Below are positions 53,051 through 61,623 of a stretch of 64,000 bases of DNA, one piece after another. Source of the DNA: an uncultured Magnetospirillum sp. (GTDB lineage: Bacteria > Pseudomonadota > Alphaproteobacteria > Rhodospirillales > Magnetospirillaceae); NCBI RefSeq assembly GCF_903853455.1, contig NZ_CAINTR010000170.1:1-64000 (forward strand). The letters are read 5' to 3'. How positions within the stretch are numbered: the stretch's first letter is position 1; the number at the start of each line of letters is the position of its first letter. The notes under the pieces were generated by a model. The model had not been told where the DNA came from. It worked only from the letters and a program-made list of their open reading frames with translations, and made no database searches. Position numbers and translations under genes: made by a program.

Positions 53051-54121
53051 CTAGAAGTGCAGGTGGCTGGAGGCGTTGAGATTGGCGCGGCCGCCGCGCC
53101 AGGTGTCCACATGGTACTTGGTGAACGGCAGTTCGGTCATTTCGAAGAAGCGCGGCCAGCCGATGCGCTCGATCCACTCGCCCATGCGCTCCCAGGCCCT
53201 GGCGTCGGCCTTGTAGGTGGCGAGGATCGTCTTGACCACCTCGGCCACTTCCGGCCAGCGCGGCGCGTTGTTGGGCAGGCCGGCGGCCACCAGCTTGTGG
53301 AACATGGGCTTGGAGCGGGTGGAGGAATGCTTGCCGCCGACCCAGATGGCGATCTTGGAATGAACCGGGTCGTTGATCTGCATGGGCGGGCAGGGCGGGA
53401 AGCAGGCGCCGCAGCACACGCATTTTTTCTCGTCCACTTCCAGGCTCGGCTTGCCGTCCACCAGCGCCGGGCGGATGGCGGCCACCGGGCAACGGGCGAT
53501 CACGGCGGGGCGTTCGCAGACGCCGGACACCAGGGCGTGGTTGATCACCGGCGGCTTGGTGTGCTGGACGTTGATGGCGATGTCGCCCTGGCCGCCGCAA
53601 TTGATCTGGCAGCAGCTGGTGGTGATCTTGACCCGGTTGGGCATGTCCTCGTTTTTGAACTCGTCGTAGAGCTGGTCCATCATCGCCTTGACCACGCCGG
53701 AAGCGTCGGTGCCGGGGATGTCGCAGTGCAGCCAGCCCTGGGTGTGGCTGATGAAGCCCACCGAATTGCCGGTGCCGCCGACGGGGAAGCCCTCGGCCTC
53801 CAGGCGGTCGATCAGCGGCTGGACCTTGCTCTCGTCGGGCGTCATGAACTCCACCGACGAGCGGATGGTGAAGCGGATATGGCCGTCGCAATGCTGGTCG
53901 GCGATGTCGCACAGCTTGCGGATGGTGAAGACATCCATCTGGCGCTGGGTGCCGGCCTTGACGGTGAACACCGCCTCGCCGTTGGCGGCCACATGGCGCA
54001 GCACGCCGGGCCGGGGCCGGTCATGGTAAGCCCAGGTGCCGTAATTCTTGACCAGCGCCGGGTGCATGAACTGCTTGGAATCCGGCACGCCGCTTTCGAT
54101 GGGACGACGAAGTTCGCTCAT
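53051..54121 (-). CDS. dsrB: Dissimilatory sulfite reductase beta subunit (oxidative type)
   Basis: A 356-residue protein with the sirohaem/[4Fe-4S] Cys set TTSCCQINCGGQGDIAI and a ferredoxin insert CVCCGACFPPCPPMQI. ATG at 54121 is used; the upstream TTG adds one residue. It pairs with DsrA to oxidise DsrC-bound sulfur to sulfite. Unusually, about 190 bases holding a structured repeat lie between dsrA and dsrB. Confidence 0.97.
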   Translation of the reverse strand: MSELRRPIESGVPDSKQFMHPALVKNYGTWAYHDRPRPGVLRHVAANGEAVFTVKAGTQRQMDVFTIRKLCDIADQHCDGHIRFTIRSSVEFMTPDESKVQPLIDRLEAEGFPVGGTGNSVGFISHTQGWLHCDIPGTDASGVVKAMMDQLYDEFKNEDMPNRVKITTSCCQINCGGQGDIAINVQHTKPPVINHALVSGVCERPAVIARCPVAAIRPALVDGKPSLEVDEKKCVCCGACFPPCPPMQINDPVHSKIAIWVGGKHSSTRSKPMFHKLVAAGLPNNAPRWPEVAEVVKTILATYKADARAWERMGEWIERIGWPRFFEMTELPFTKYHVDTWRGGRANLNASSHLHF

Positions 54122-54171
54122 CAAATTTCTCCCACATTCTTTTTCGTTACCGGGGCCGCTGGCTTTTTCAG

Positions 54172-54311
54172 CCCCTCAGTCGCCGGGCGGCGGACCTCCG
54201 TCCGCCTTGGCTTTCGCGCCATGCACGCGCAGGCGTGCAGTCGTATGTTTGCCAGCAAAGCTGGCGAGGCGCGGCAGCCCTTGGCCTTGTCTCCGGGCTG
54301 ACGCCCGTCGG
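54172..54311 (-). repeat. Intergenic structured element, copy B (between dsrA and dsrB)
   Basis: Read on the minus strand: GCCAGC/GCTGGC hairpin, GCACGC/GCGTGC hairpin, GCCAAG (54211-54206), stem GCGGAC/GTCCGC (54205-54200 with 54195-54190), the box CGCCCGGCGA, then CTGAGGGG. It is in the dsr transcript, 50 bases before the dsrB start. The constant boxes match copies A, C and D. Confidence 0.75.
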
Positions 54312-54313
54312 AG

Positions 54314-55564
54314 CTACTCGGCCGCGCCGGCCTTGATTTCGTTCCACTTGCGCACTTCCTCGTCCCAGCCGTCGGTGCGGACATAGGAGTTGGTGCGCGG
54401 CTGGCTGATCATGTTGAGGTCCAGCGGCAGGTCCAGGCCTTCCAGGTAGTTGGCGAGGCCGATCCGCTCGATCATCTCGCCGGTGCGCTCGTGCTCCAGG
54501 GCGTTGTCGGCGAAGAAGTCCAGCATGCGGTGGCACAGGTCGACCAGCGCGGCGAAGTCGTCCTCGCTCTCCAGGGGCATGAACGGCACCACCACGGTCC
54601 CCAGCAGGTCGCCGATCTTCAGGGTGCGCTTGCCGCCGACCAGGATGCAGATGCCGCGCTGCTTGCCCGGCTTCAGCGCCTTGGTGCAGACGTTGATGCA
54701 GTGCATGCACCGCACGCAGGACTTGTTGTCCACGTCCAGGGTGTCGTCGTCGTTGAGGCCCAGCGCCTGGGTCGGGCACATGCGGACGACCTGATTGATG
54801 AACTCCTTGCGGCCCAACTGCTTGACCTTGGCCTGGACCTCGGCCTGGTCGACCTGCATGTCGTCCTTCCAGGTCCCCAAGATGGCGACATCGGCGCGCT
54901 GGGTGGCGTTGGCGCAGTCGTTGGCGCAGCCCGAGAACTTGAACTTCATCTTGTAGGGCAGCGAGGGGCGGTGGATGTCGTCGGTGAAGTCGTTGATGAC
55001 GGCGCGGTGGGCGGCCAGGGTGTCGTAGCAGGCCTGTTCGCAGCGGGCGGGGCCGATGCAGGAGGCGGCGGTACGCACGCCGGCGCCGGCGCCGCCCATG
55101 TCGAAGCCCATCTCGTTGAGCTTGTCCCAGGCGGGCTGGACCTGATCGGTGCGGCAGCCCTGGAACATGATGTCGCCGCTCTGGCCGTGCAGGGCGATCA
55201 GCCCCGAGCCGTGTTCCTCCCAGATGTCGCACATCTGGCGCAGCGTCTTGGTGTCGTAGAAGAAGCCGGGAGCCGGCATGATGCGGATGGTGTGGAATTC
55301 CGACGATTCGGGGAACTGCCCGGCCACCTCGGAAAAGCGCGGGATGACGCCGGCGCCATAGCCGAACACGCCGACCGTGCCGCCCTTCCAGTAGCCCTTG
55401 CGGGTCTGGTAGCTGTGCTCCAACTGGCCCAGCAGGCTTTTCATGATGGCGCCGTGAGGCTTGCCGTCAACTTCGGCCAGACGCTTCAAGCCGCTGACGA
55501 AGCTGGGCCAGGGGCCGCTTTCCAGCTCGTCGAGCATGGGCGTGGAGGGCATCTTCTTCGACAT
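54314..55564 (-). CDS. dsrA: Dissimilatory sulfite reductase alpha subunit (oxidative type)
   Basis: A 416-residue protein. The sirohaem-[4Fe-4S] ligands are in SCIGPARCEQACYDT and KFSGCANDCANATQ. The ferredoxin domain reads CVRCMHCINVCTKAL. With DsrB, DsrC, DsrEFH and DsrL all present, the enzyme most probably works in reverse, oxidising sulfane sulfur to sulfite. It is the first gene of the operon. The 230-base gap to the divergent dioxygenase holds a perfect 12-bp palindrome that may be an operator. Confidence 0.97.
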   Translation of the reverse strand: MSKKMPSTPMLDELESGPWPSFVSGLKRLAEVDGKPHGAIMKSLLGQLEHSYQTRKGYWKGGTVGVFGYGAGVIPRFSEVAGQFPESSEFHTIRIMPAPGFFYDTKTLRQMCDIWEEHGSGLIALHGQSGDIMFQGCRTDQVQPAWDKLNEMGFDMGGAGAGVRTAASCIGPARCEQACYDTLAAHRAVINDFTDDIHRPSLPYKMKFKFSGCANDCANATQRADVAILGTWKDDMQVDQAEVQAKVKQLGRKEFINQVVRMCPTQALGLNDDDTLDVDNKSCVRCMHCINVCTKALKPGKQRGICILVGGKRTLKIGDLLGTVVVPFMPLESEDDFAALVDLCHRMLDFFADNALEHERTGEMIERIGLANYLEGLDLPLDLNMISQPRTNSYVRTDGWDEEVRKWNEIKAGAAE

Positions 55565-55722
55565 CGCTTATGGCTCCCTAACCGTCGTTATTCACCGGCA
55601 CGCGGCAAAAGCCGGCGCGTTGGTCCTTCTTTGGGTCTGGTCAACGATCCTTGGGAAGCGGGCTTCCTGGATTTCGTCCCTGTCGTCGGGTCATTCTGCT
55701 GCGACCCATTACATTAACGTAT

Positions 55723-55734
55723 CATAATATTATG
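55723..55734. promoter_or_regulatory. Perfect palindrome in the dsrA upstream region
   Basis: CATAATATTATG is a perfect 12-bp palindrome in the AT-rich gap between divergent genes dsrA and the dioxygenase, with CGTA on the left and TACG on the right as an imperfect extension. It could be a regulator-binding site for either gene, or overlap the dioxygenase -10. Confidence 0.45.
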
Positions 55735-55795
55735 GAGTACGATGATCCAAGTGGATTCTTTAGGGAAGTTGCATGAAAATGCCGCAGGAGGAAAA

Positions 55796-56677
55796 ATGGC
55801 AGGGATTCCAGGGGCTTTCACTCTGACTGACCCGTCGGATTACCGGCGCTGGCGCGACGCCAAGCTGGAGTCTGCACCCAGGAATGTCGCCGAATTGGTG
55901 GTGGAGGTGGCCGACATCGCCGCCCTGACCGCGTCCGAGCACCAAGCCTTGCGGGACCGTATCCGGCGGGCCAGCATGGCGGTCTATGTGGAGTCTTCCC
56001 AGGCATCCGGCCGCGACGACAAGGCGGCGCTGAAGGCGTTGGGATCGCGGTTCGGCCTCGCCAGCCTCGACGTCAACGCGCTGGCCGACGCGGACGGCGT
56101 CACCCCGCTTGCCGTGCATCGCGAGGGAACGCGGGCGCGCTACATTCCCTATACCGAGCGGCCGATCACCTGGCACACCGACGGCTATTACAACGTGCCG
56201 GAGCGCACGGTGCGGGCGCTGCTGCTCCACTGCGCCCGCCCGGCTGCCGAGGGTGGGGCCAACCGGCTGATGGATCACGAGATCCTCTATATCCTGCTGC
56301 GCGACGAGGACCCGGAGCTGATCCGGGTGCTGACGCAGCCCGACGCCATGACCATTCCCGGCAATGACGAGGAGGGGATGCGCCGCCCCGCCACCGTCGG
56401 GCCGGTCTTCGCGGTGGATGGCGGCGGCCGGCTGCACATGCGCTATACCGCGCGGGGGCGCAATGTGGAGTGGTCGCCCGCCGCCCAGCCTGCCGCCGCC
56501 GTCCTCAAGCGGCTGCTGGAAACGCCCTCGCCCTACCGCTTCGAACATGTGCTCCAGCCCGGCCAGGGGCTGGTGTCCAACAACCCGCTGCACACCCGCG
56601 AGCCCTTCGCCGACGATCCCGCCCGTCCCCGGCTGCTGTACCGGGCGCGCTATCACGACCGGGTCGCCGGGAGTTGA
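55796..56677 (+). CDS. TauD/TfdA-family dioxygenase
   Basis: A 293-residue protein. The ATG at 55796 has AGGAGG five bases upstream and is preferred over the ATG at 55742, which lacks a site. The Fe(II) motif is WHTDGYYN (His-x-Asp) near residue 126, and the distal His is in SNNPLHTREPF near 265 with a following Arg. The family uses 2-oxoglutarate to hydroxylate or desulfonate substrates. Because it is divergent from dsrA and shares its regulatory gap, a link to organosulfur compounds is plausible but not shown. Confidence 0.78.
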   Translation: MAGIPGAFTLTDPSDYRRWRDAKLESAPRNVAELVVEVADIAALTASEHQALRDRIRRASMAVYVESSQASGRDDKAALKALGSRFGLASLDVNALADADGVTPLAVHREGTRARYIPYTERPITWHTDGYYNVPERTVRALLLHCARPAAEGGANRLMDHEILYILLRDEDPELIRVLTQPDAMTIPGNDEEGMRRPATVGPVFAVDGGGRLHMRYTARGRNVEWSPAAQPAAAVLKRLLETPSPYRFEHVLQPGQGLVSNNPLHTREPFADDPARPRLLYRARYHDRVAGS

Positions 56678-56693
56678 AGGCGGAACACCGACG

Positions 56694-56819
56694 AGCCTCG
56701 CTCGGAGGCAAGGCCGACGGCCGCCGCGCCAGCTTCGCTGGCAAATCTATGATTGCACGCCTGCGCGTGCACGGCGCGAGAGCCAAGTCCGCCGGAGGCG
56801 GACGCCCGGCGAATGAGGG
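56694..56819 (+). repeat. Intergenic structured element, copy C
   Basis: GGAGGCAAGGCCGACGGCC, hairpins GCCAGC/GCTGGC and GCACGC/GCGTGC, GCCAAG (56782-56787), stem TCCGCC/GGCGGA (56788-56793 with 56797-56802), box CGCCCGGCGA (56803-56812), then ATGAGGG. It precedes the 74-aa gene by 18 bases. Confidence 0.75.
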
Positions 56820-56837
56820 ACAACCAAAGGAACTTCC

Positions 56838-57062
56838 ATGACTGAAGAGATCAAGCCCCCGCAAGAGACGGTCTCCACCCTGGCCACCATCGCGGCGCCG
56901 TGGAGTCGCGAGATCCTGGCGCAGAAGGTCGAGCACGAGAGCGGCCTCCAGATTCTGCGGCTGCGCATCAAGGAGGGGCGGTCGCGCTTCACCATCATCG
57001 ACCTCGACGCGCCGACGGTGGAGGCGCTGATGGCGGTGATGACCAAGTGGTCAGAGGGGTAG
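56838..57062 (+). CDS. Small protein of unknown function
   Basis: A 74-residue protein with AAGGAA six bases upstream of the ATG. It has no signal peptide or membrane segment. The centre (ILRLRIKEGRSRFTIIDLDA) suggests a small beta-alpha fold. It follows the dioxygenase after a structured repeat and may be co-transcribed with it. I do not recognise the family. Confidence 0.65.
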   Translation: MTEEIKPPQETVSTLATIAAPWSREILAQKVEHESGLQILRLRIKEGRSRFTIIDLDAPTVEALMAVMTKWSEG

Positions 57063-57077
57063 GGAGGAGGCCATTAT

Positions 57078-57207
57078 ACCCCTCCCCCTGGCTTTGCCGG
57101 GGGGAGGTTGGGAGGGGGGCTGTCGCCGTCTGGCGCGACTGCTGAGACTGGGCAATGGGCGGAAACACCCCCACCCCAACCCTCCCCCGCTTCGCGGCGG
57201 GAGGGAG
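57078..57207. repeat. Palindromic repeat (family 2 variant)
   Basis: CCCCTCCCCCTGGCTTTGCC with GGGGGGAGGTTGGGAGGGG, and CCCCAACCCTCCCCCGCTTC with GCGGCGGGAGGGAG, form inverted arms like the CCCTCTCCC family but with shifted stems. It fills the gap between convergent genes. Confidence 0.65.
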
Positions 57208-57210
57208 TGG

Positions 57211-59220
57211 TCAGGGAACCTCCAGCCGCCGGGTCTTTCGTCCCGCGCAGGCCTCGGCCCACATCATCTCATAGGCCCGCTCCAGGTCGCGGACGAAGCC
57301 ATTGGTGTCGAACAGCGGCGCGGTGGCGCGGTTGGCGGCGAGGCGGGCTTTAATCCCGGCCAACTCGTCGGGCTGGGTGGCCAGCCGCACCGCCAATTCC
57401 TCGTAGGCGTCGAGGTCGGGGCAGATCAGGTCGTCCAGCCCCACATTCACCAGCAGGCTGGCCGCCACCCGCGCCGCGAAATTGCGTCCGGGGGCGGTGA
57501 TCACCGGCACTCCGGCCCACAGGGCGTCGCTGGCGGTGGTGTGGGCGTTGTAGAACAGGGTGTCGAGGAACAGGTCGGCGTGGCGGTGCCGCGCCAGATG
57601 ACGGTCCTTGGCCAGGCGGGTGGCGAAGATCAGCCGCTCGGGCGCCACCCCCCGCGCCTCGGCCTCGCGGCGCAGATTGGCCACCATCTCGGGCGAGCCG
57701 CCCAGCAGCCACAGCACCGAGCCCGGCACCCGGTCGAGGATGCGCATCCAGCGGCCGAACATCACCGGCTCGATCTTGAAGGCCTGGTTGAAGCAGCAGA
57801 ACACGAAGGCGCCGTCGGGCAGGGAGCATTCCACCCGGCTGGGGGCGGGCTCGGCGATGATCTGGTCGCGGTCGTTGGGCTGGTAGCAATGGGGCAGCAC
57901 CGCCAGGCGCTCGCAGAAATCGGCCTCAAAGCCCGGCGGGCAGGTCACCGAATCCACCAGCGCCCAATCCATGGCGGCGGCGCCGCTGGACCCCGGCAGG
58001 CCCAGCCAGTTGACCGTCACCGGTGCCGGCCGCAGCGCCGTCAACTGCAAGCGGTTGCCACGGGTATGAACGTTGATGTCCACCAGGATGTCCACCCCGG
58101 CGGCCATGATGGCCTGGGCGGCGTCGGCGGTGTCCAGCGGCCCCAGCTCCAGGAAGACGTCGCTGTTGTCCTGCACGAAGCGGCGGTAATCGCTGCCGTC
58201 GTCGGGCTCCAGCGCCAGCGTCGCCACCTTGAACCGGTCACGGTCATGGGCGGTGAACATGCCGCGCATCAGGTGGGTGGTGGGGTGGTCGTGGAAGTCG
58301 GCCGACAGATAGCCGATGGTCAGCCGCTGGCGCGGGCCCGGCCGGGGCGTTCTGATTCCGGCCTTCAACGGCGTCACCTCGGCCTGGATCGCTTCGGCGC
58401 GTTGGCGGGCGAAGACCAGCAATTCCTTGGGCGACAGCGCGAGCGGGAAGGTCAGCGCCATCAGCGGCCCCACCGCTCCCGGCGTTTTCAGGGCCGGCTC
58501 GATCAGGTCGTGGCGCAGTCCGGCCACGTCTTGCCAGTCGCACACCCCCAGCCGCGCCTCCGCCAGCCGCGCCCGGATGGCGAGGTCTTGGGGCCGAGCG
58601 GCGGCGGCCCGCTGGTAAAAGCCGATGGCGGCGCCGATCTCGCCCAGCTTGCGGGCGGCGTGGCCGGCGCCCAGCAGGGCCTCCGGCATGGCCGGCGCCG
58701 CCGCCAGGGCCTGGTCGAACAACCAGGTCGCCTCGGCCATGGCGCCGGCATCCGACAGCAGGTTGGCCAGATTGGTCAGGGTGGGGGCGGCATGGGGCGC
58801 CAGGGCCAGCGAGCGGCGCAGCAGCTCCTCGGCGTCCTTGCGAAAGCCCTGGGTGACGCGGACCCGGCCCAGGCTGGTCAGCAACTGCCAGGAGTCCGGC
58901 TTGGCGGCGAGGCCGCGCTCGAACGCCTGGGCGGCCTCGGTCCAGCGCCCGGACTCGCCCAGCAGGGTTCCCAGGTTGAGCCAGCCCTCGGCCATGGCCG
59001 GCGCCAGCGCCAGCGCCTTGCGCAGAGCGGTGGCGGCGGCATCGGTCTTGCGGCGGTCCTTGAGGACGCGGGCCAGATTGTAATGGACCATGGGGTTGTC
59101 GGGCAGCAGGCCGGCCAGCTTGCGGCAGGCGGCCTCGGCCTCGGCCAGTTGCCCGGCCCGGTACAGCGTCTCGGAGCGCGTCGCCAGCGCCTCGATATCC
59201 TGGGCTTTCGTCGAAATCAA
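57211..59220 (-). CDS. TPR-containing O-GlcNAc-transferase-like glycosyltransferase (GT41)
   Basis: A 669-residue protein. Residues 5-235 form about six TPR repeats. The catalytic part starts near RLTIGYLSADFHDHPTTHL (about 300) and includes VNWLGLPGSSGAAAMDW, FVFCCFNQAFKIEP and NAHTTASDALWAGVPVIT, the SPINDLY/OGT pattern (PF13844). It probably glycosylates proteins, for example flagellin or surface proteins. The start appears to be TTG at 59220, with AAGGG nine bases upstream, 18 bases after the small membrane protein. Confidence 0.88.
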   Translation of the reverse strand: MISTKAQDIEALATRSETLYRAGQLAEAEAACRKLAGLLPDNPMVHYNLARVLKDRRKTDAAATALRKALALAPAMAEGWLNLGTLLGESGRWTEAAQAFERGLAAKPDSWQLLTSLGRVRVTQGFRKDAEELLRRSLALAPHAAPTLTNLANLLSDAGAMAEATWLFDQALAAAPAMPEALLGAGHAARKLGEIGAAIGFYQRAAAARPQDLAIRARLAEARLGVCDWQDVAGLRHDLIEPALKTPGAVGPLMALTFPLALSPKELLVFARQRAEAIQAEVTPLKAGIRTPRPGPRQRLTIGYLSADFHDHPTTHLMRGMFTAHDRDRFKVATLALEPDDGSDYRRFVQDNSDVFLELGPLDTADAAQAIMAAGVDILVDINVHTRGNRLQLTALRPAPVTVNWLGLPGSSGAAAMDWALVDSVTCPPGFEADFCERLAVLPHCYQPNDRDQIIAEPAPSRVECSLPDGAFVFCCFNQAFKIEPVMFGRWMRILDRVPGSVLWLLGGSPEMVANLRREAEARGVAPERLIFATRLAKDRHLARHRHADLFLDTLFYNAHTTASDALWAGVPVITAPGRNFAARVAASLLVNVGLDDLICPDLDAYEELAVRLATQPDELAGIKARLAANRATAPLFDTNGFVRDLERAYEMMWAEACAGRKTRRLEVP

Positions 59221-59238
59221 AGTGATCGGGCCCTTCGA

Positions 59239-59583
59239 TCAGCCTCTGCTCGGGCGTGACGGCGCTCCGCCGCGTGCCGGCGGCGCGCCGGGGGGCGGAC
59301 CGGACGGACGAGCGGCGGGGATGGAATCCTCGTTGTCCTCCTCGACCACCCGTTGACGGATGACGAATCCCTGCATGGCCCAGCCGACCAGATAGCCGAC
59401 CGCGATGGGGCACCACACCCCCGACAGCGCGAAGACGATGGCGCGGTGGATGGCCTCGTCGGCGAAGCCGAAGCTGCCCAAGGCCCACAGCATGGGGGCG
59501 GAAAACAATACACCGGCCGCGCCGGCCAGTCCCAGGCGGGTCCAGCCGCTGGCCTTGATGAACGATACCCGGTATGCCGCCAT
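59239..59583 (-). CDS. Small membrane protein
   Basis: A 114-residue protein with two membrane segments (LGLAGAAGVLFSAPMLWALG and IVFALSGVWCPIAVGYLVGW) and a Pro/Gly/Arg-rich cytoplasmic tail. AGGGGG lies about nine bases before the ATG. It lies immediately upstream of the TPR glycosyltransferase on the same strand. No family recognised. Confidence 0.65.
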   Translation of the reverse strand: MAAYRVSFIKASGWTRLGLAGAAGVLFSAPMLWALGSFGFADEAIHRAIVFALSGVWCPIAVGYLVGWAMQGFVIRQRVVEEDNEDSIPAARPSGPPPGAPPARGGAPSRPSRG

Positions 59584-59777
59584 CTTGGTTTTCCCCCTGC
59601 GCTTGCACTCATGCCCACCGGAAGCGATTCTCCGCCTTCTTGGCAGCGGGCGCAACAGGTGACATATAGCAAGAAAGAAGTGACAACTTGTATCATTCGC
59701 GGGTATTTCTTTCCGCTGGCGTGGCTTTTGGGGAAAGGCGCGCGACGTTGAATCAGGTCGAATAGGGCGGCACCAGA

Positions 59778-61478
59778 ATGGTCGCGGATCGCGCTAGTTT
59801 CGAAGTACAGGTCTCGAAAGACGGCCGTTGGTCGATGGAAACCATCGTCTACAAAGAAGACGAGGCCCGCGCCCTGGCCAAGAAGTTCCTCGCCGACAAG
59901 AAGTGCGAGGGAGCCAAGATCGTGCGCAATTGGCTGCGCGCCGACGGCACCATGGTCGAGTCGGAAATATTCTGCGAGACCCGCACCGTCAAGGATGACG
60001 GTCCGCTTCACATCACCCCCATCGATTCCGTTCCCGCCGAGAAGTGCGAGACCCCGGAGGATTTCCTGGGCGACGACGCGCGCGGCGTGATGAACCGGGT
60101 GTTCCGCACCTATCTGGACAAGGCGTTCCTGACCCCCACCGAGCTGATGCACTCCTACAAGGAGCTGAAGCGTCTTCAGGACAAGGACACCCTGGTGCCG
60201 TCGGCGGTGGACCGGGTCGCCCAGTTGCAGACCAAGGACGGCGAGCAGGACGCCAAGAGCCGCGGCAAGGAAATCTTCAAGTCCATCGACGACATCTCGG
60301 CCCGGGCGCGGCGGGTGGAAAGCCTGAAACTGCCCAAGCTCGACGGCCATTTCAGCGAGGTGATCGCCAAGCTCGGCGCCATGGGCGAGGGCGAGGACCG
60401 CGACTATCTGGCCATGGTGGTGCTGTCGCGCGACCTGATGAACGTGCGCAACTGGGTCGGCAAGCTGGAGCGGTTGTGCAGTCTGGCGGTCGAGGATCCC
60501 GACCCCCATGCGGTCGAGCTGCTGGACGGCGTCATCGCCGACGTGCTGGGCTCCAACGTGGTGCAGGACGTGCTGGGCTGGCAGCCCGGCCTCGGCGCCG
60601 CCATCGTCGCCATGTTCGACCTCGCCGACGGCAAGATGCCGGCGGTCAAGAGCGACGCCGGCGAATCCGCCGAGGTGCTCAACCGCCTGTTCGCCGAGAA
60701 GAAGCTGCCCATCAGCCGGGGCATCCTGCTGGACCGGGCCCATCGCCAGATCCGTTCGCCCAATCCGCTGTTCCGCAATGAAAGCGAGAAGGAGCTGGAG
60801 GCGTTCAAGCACCTGATCGAGCGGACGCTGTGCCCCACCGGCCTCGTCTGCGGCAGCGAGACCGCCGAGGCGCTGACCATGCGGTGCACCCGCATGGTCG
60901 AGCAAGGCGGCGCCGCCGGCCGCAAGGCGGCCATCGAGATGCTCTACCGCATCATGCCCGATCCCGCCACCGGGCTGGTTTATCTCTGCGAACTGGCCTC
61001 CAGTTCCTTGGCCGCCGAGCACATGGCCGACATCCTGGGAACCATGGAACTGGTGTTCCGGTGCCGGGGAATCTCCGATCTGTGTTTGCGCACTCTGCCG
61101 CCCAAGGACCGGATGCTGCGCGCCACCAACGCCCACCGGGTGGCGATGGCCTCGGTTTTTTCGCAGGAGGTGAAAGCACGGCTGGCCGACTTCATCGACA
61201 CCATCCTCGAGCACTATCTGATCGACGAGCAGATCGTCGAGAAGCTGGACCACCAGGACTCGCCGCTGCGTGACCGCGCCGTTCGGTTGGTTCAGTTCTG
61301 CGCCGCCGGCGTCCTGCCCGAGGGCAAGGCCATGACGCGGGCACGCCATCGCATCCTGATGCTGCTGCGCCAGCCCAATTTCGACGCCCATTTCATCGAC
61401 GGCTTCACCGACCCGCTGCGGGCGCAAAAGGCCTTGCGCGATTTCCACCAGCTGCTGATCAAGGCCGGCTTCGGCTGA
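59778..61478 (+). CDS. Protein of unknown function, large and cytoplasmic
   Basis: A 566-residue protein of no family I recognise. There is no signal or membrane segment. The first 80 residues look like a separate small domain (FEVQVSKDGRWSMETIVYK, KKFLADKKCEGAKIVRNWLR). The rest is mainly helical, with several Cys. It is transcribed alone. A repeat and the convergent K+-channel gene follow. GC and codon use look like the neighbours, so recent transfer is not indicated. Confidence 0.7.
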   Translation: MVADRASFEVQVSKDGRWSMETIVYKEDEARALAKKFLADKKCEGAKIVRNWLRADGTMVESEIFCETRTVKDDGPLHITPIDSVPAEKCETPEDFLGDDARGVMNRVFRTYLDKAFLTPTELMHSYKELKRLQDKDTLVPSAVDRVAQLQTKDGEQDAKSRGKEIFKSIDDISARARRVESLKLPKLDGHFSEVIAKLGAMGEGEDRDYLAMVVLSRDLMNVRNWVGKLERLCSLAVEDPDPHAVELLDGVIADVLGSNVVQDVLGWQPGLGAAIVAMFDLADGKMPAVKSDAGESAEVLNRLFAEKKLPISRGILLDRAHRQIRSPNPLFRNESEKELEAFKHLIERTLCPTGLVCGSETAEALTMRCTRMVEQGGAAGRKAAIEMLYRIMPDPATGLVYLCELASSSLAAEHMADILGTMELVFRCRGISDLCLRTLPPKDRMLRATNAHRVAMASVFSQEVKARLADFIDTILEHYLIDEQIVEKLDHQDSPLRDRAVRLVQFCAAGVLPEGKAMTRARHRILMLLRQPNFDAHFIDGFTDPLRAQKALRDFHQLLIKAGFG

Positions 61479-61481
61479 TAA

Positions 61482-61617
61482 CCCCTCGCCCGCTTGCGGG
61501 AGAGGGAGGGGCCCGCCGCGAAGCGGTGGGAGGGTGAGGGGGCTTCTTTGTTCAGACAGACGAGCCCTCACCCGGCTCGCCATGCTCGCCACCCTCTCCC
61601 GCTTGCGGGAGAGGGGT
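61482..61617. repeat. Palindromic repeat (family 2)
   Basis: Bounded by CCCCTCGCCCGCTTGCGGGA and CCCTCTCCCGCTTGCGGGAG, with GGGAGGGTGAGGG and CCCTCACCCGGCTCGC inside. Same arms as in dsrO and between dsrC and dsrM. It separates two convergent genes. Confidence 0.85.
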
Positions 61618-61623
61618 TAAGCC

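Noticed and set aside
57094-59259. 721-residue plus-strand frame opposite the TPR glycosyltransferase
   Set aside because: Gln/Gly/His-rich shadow with no recognisable fold; it starts inside a repeat.
979-61617. CRISPR array from recurring palindromes
   Set aside because: Copies are kilobases apart and not regularly spaced, with no cas genes.
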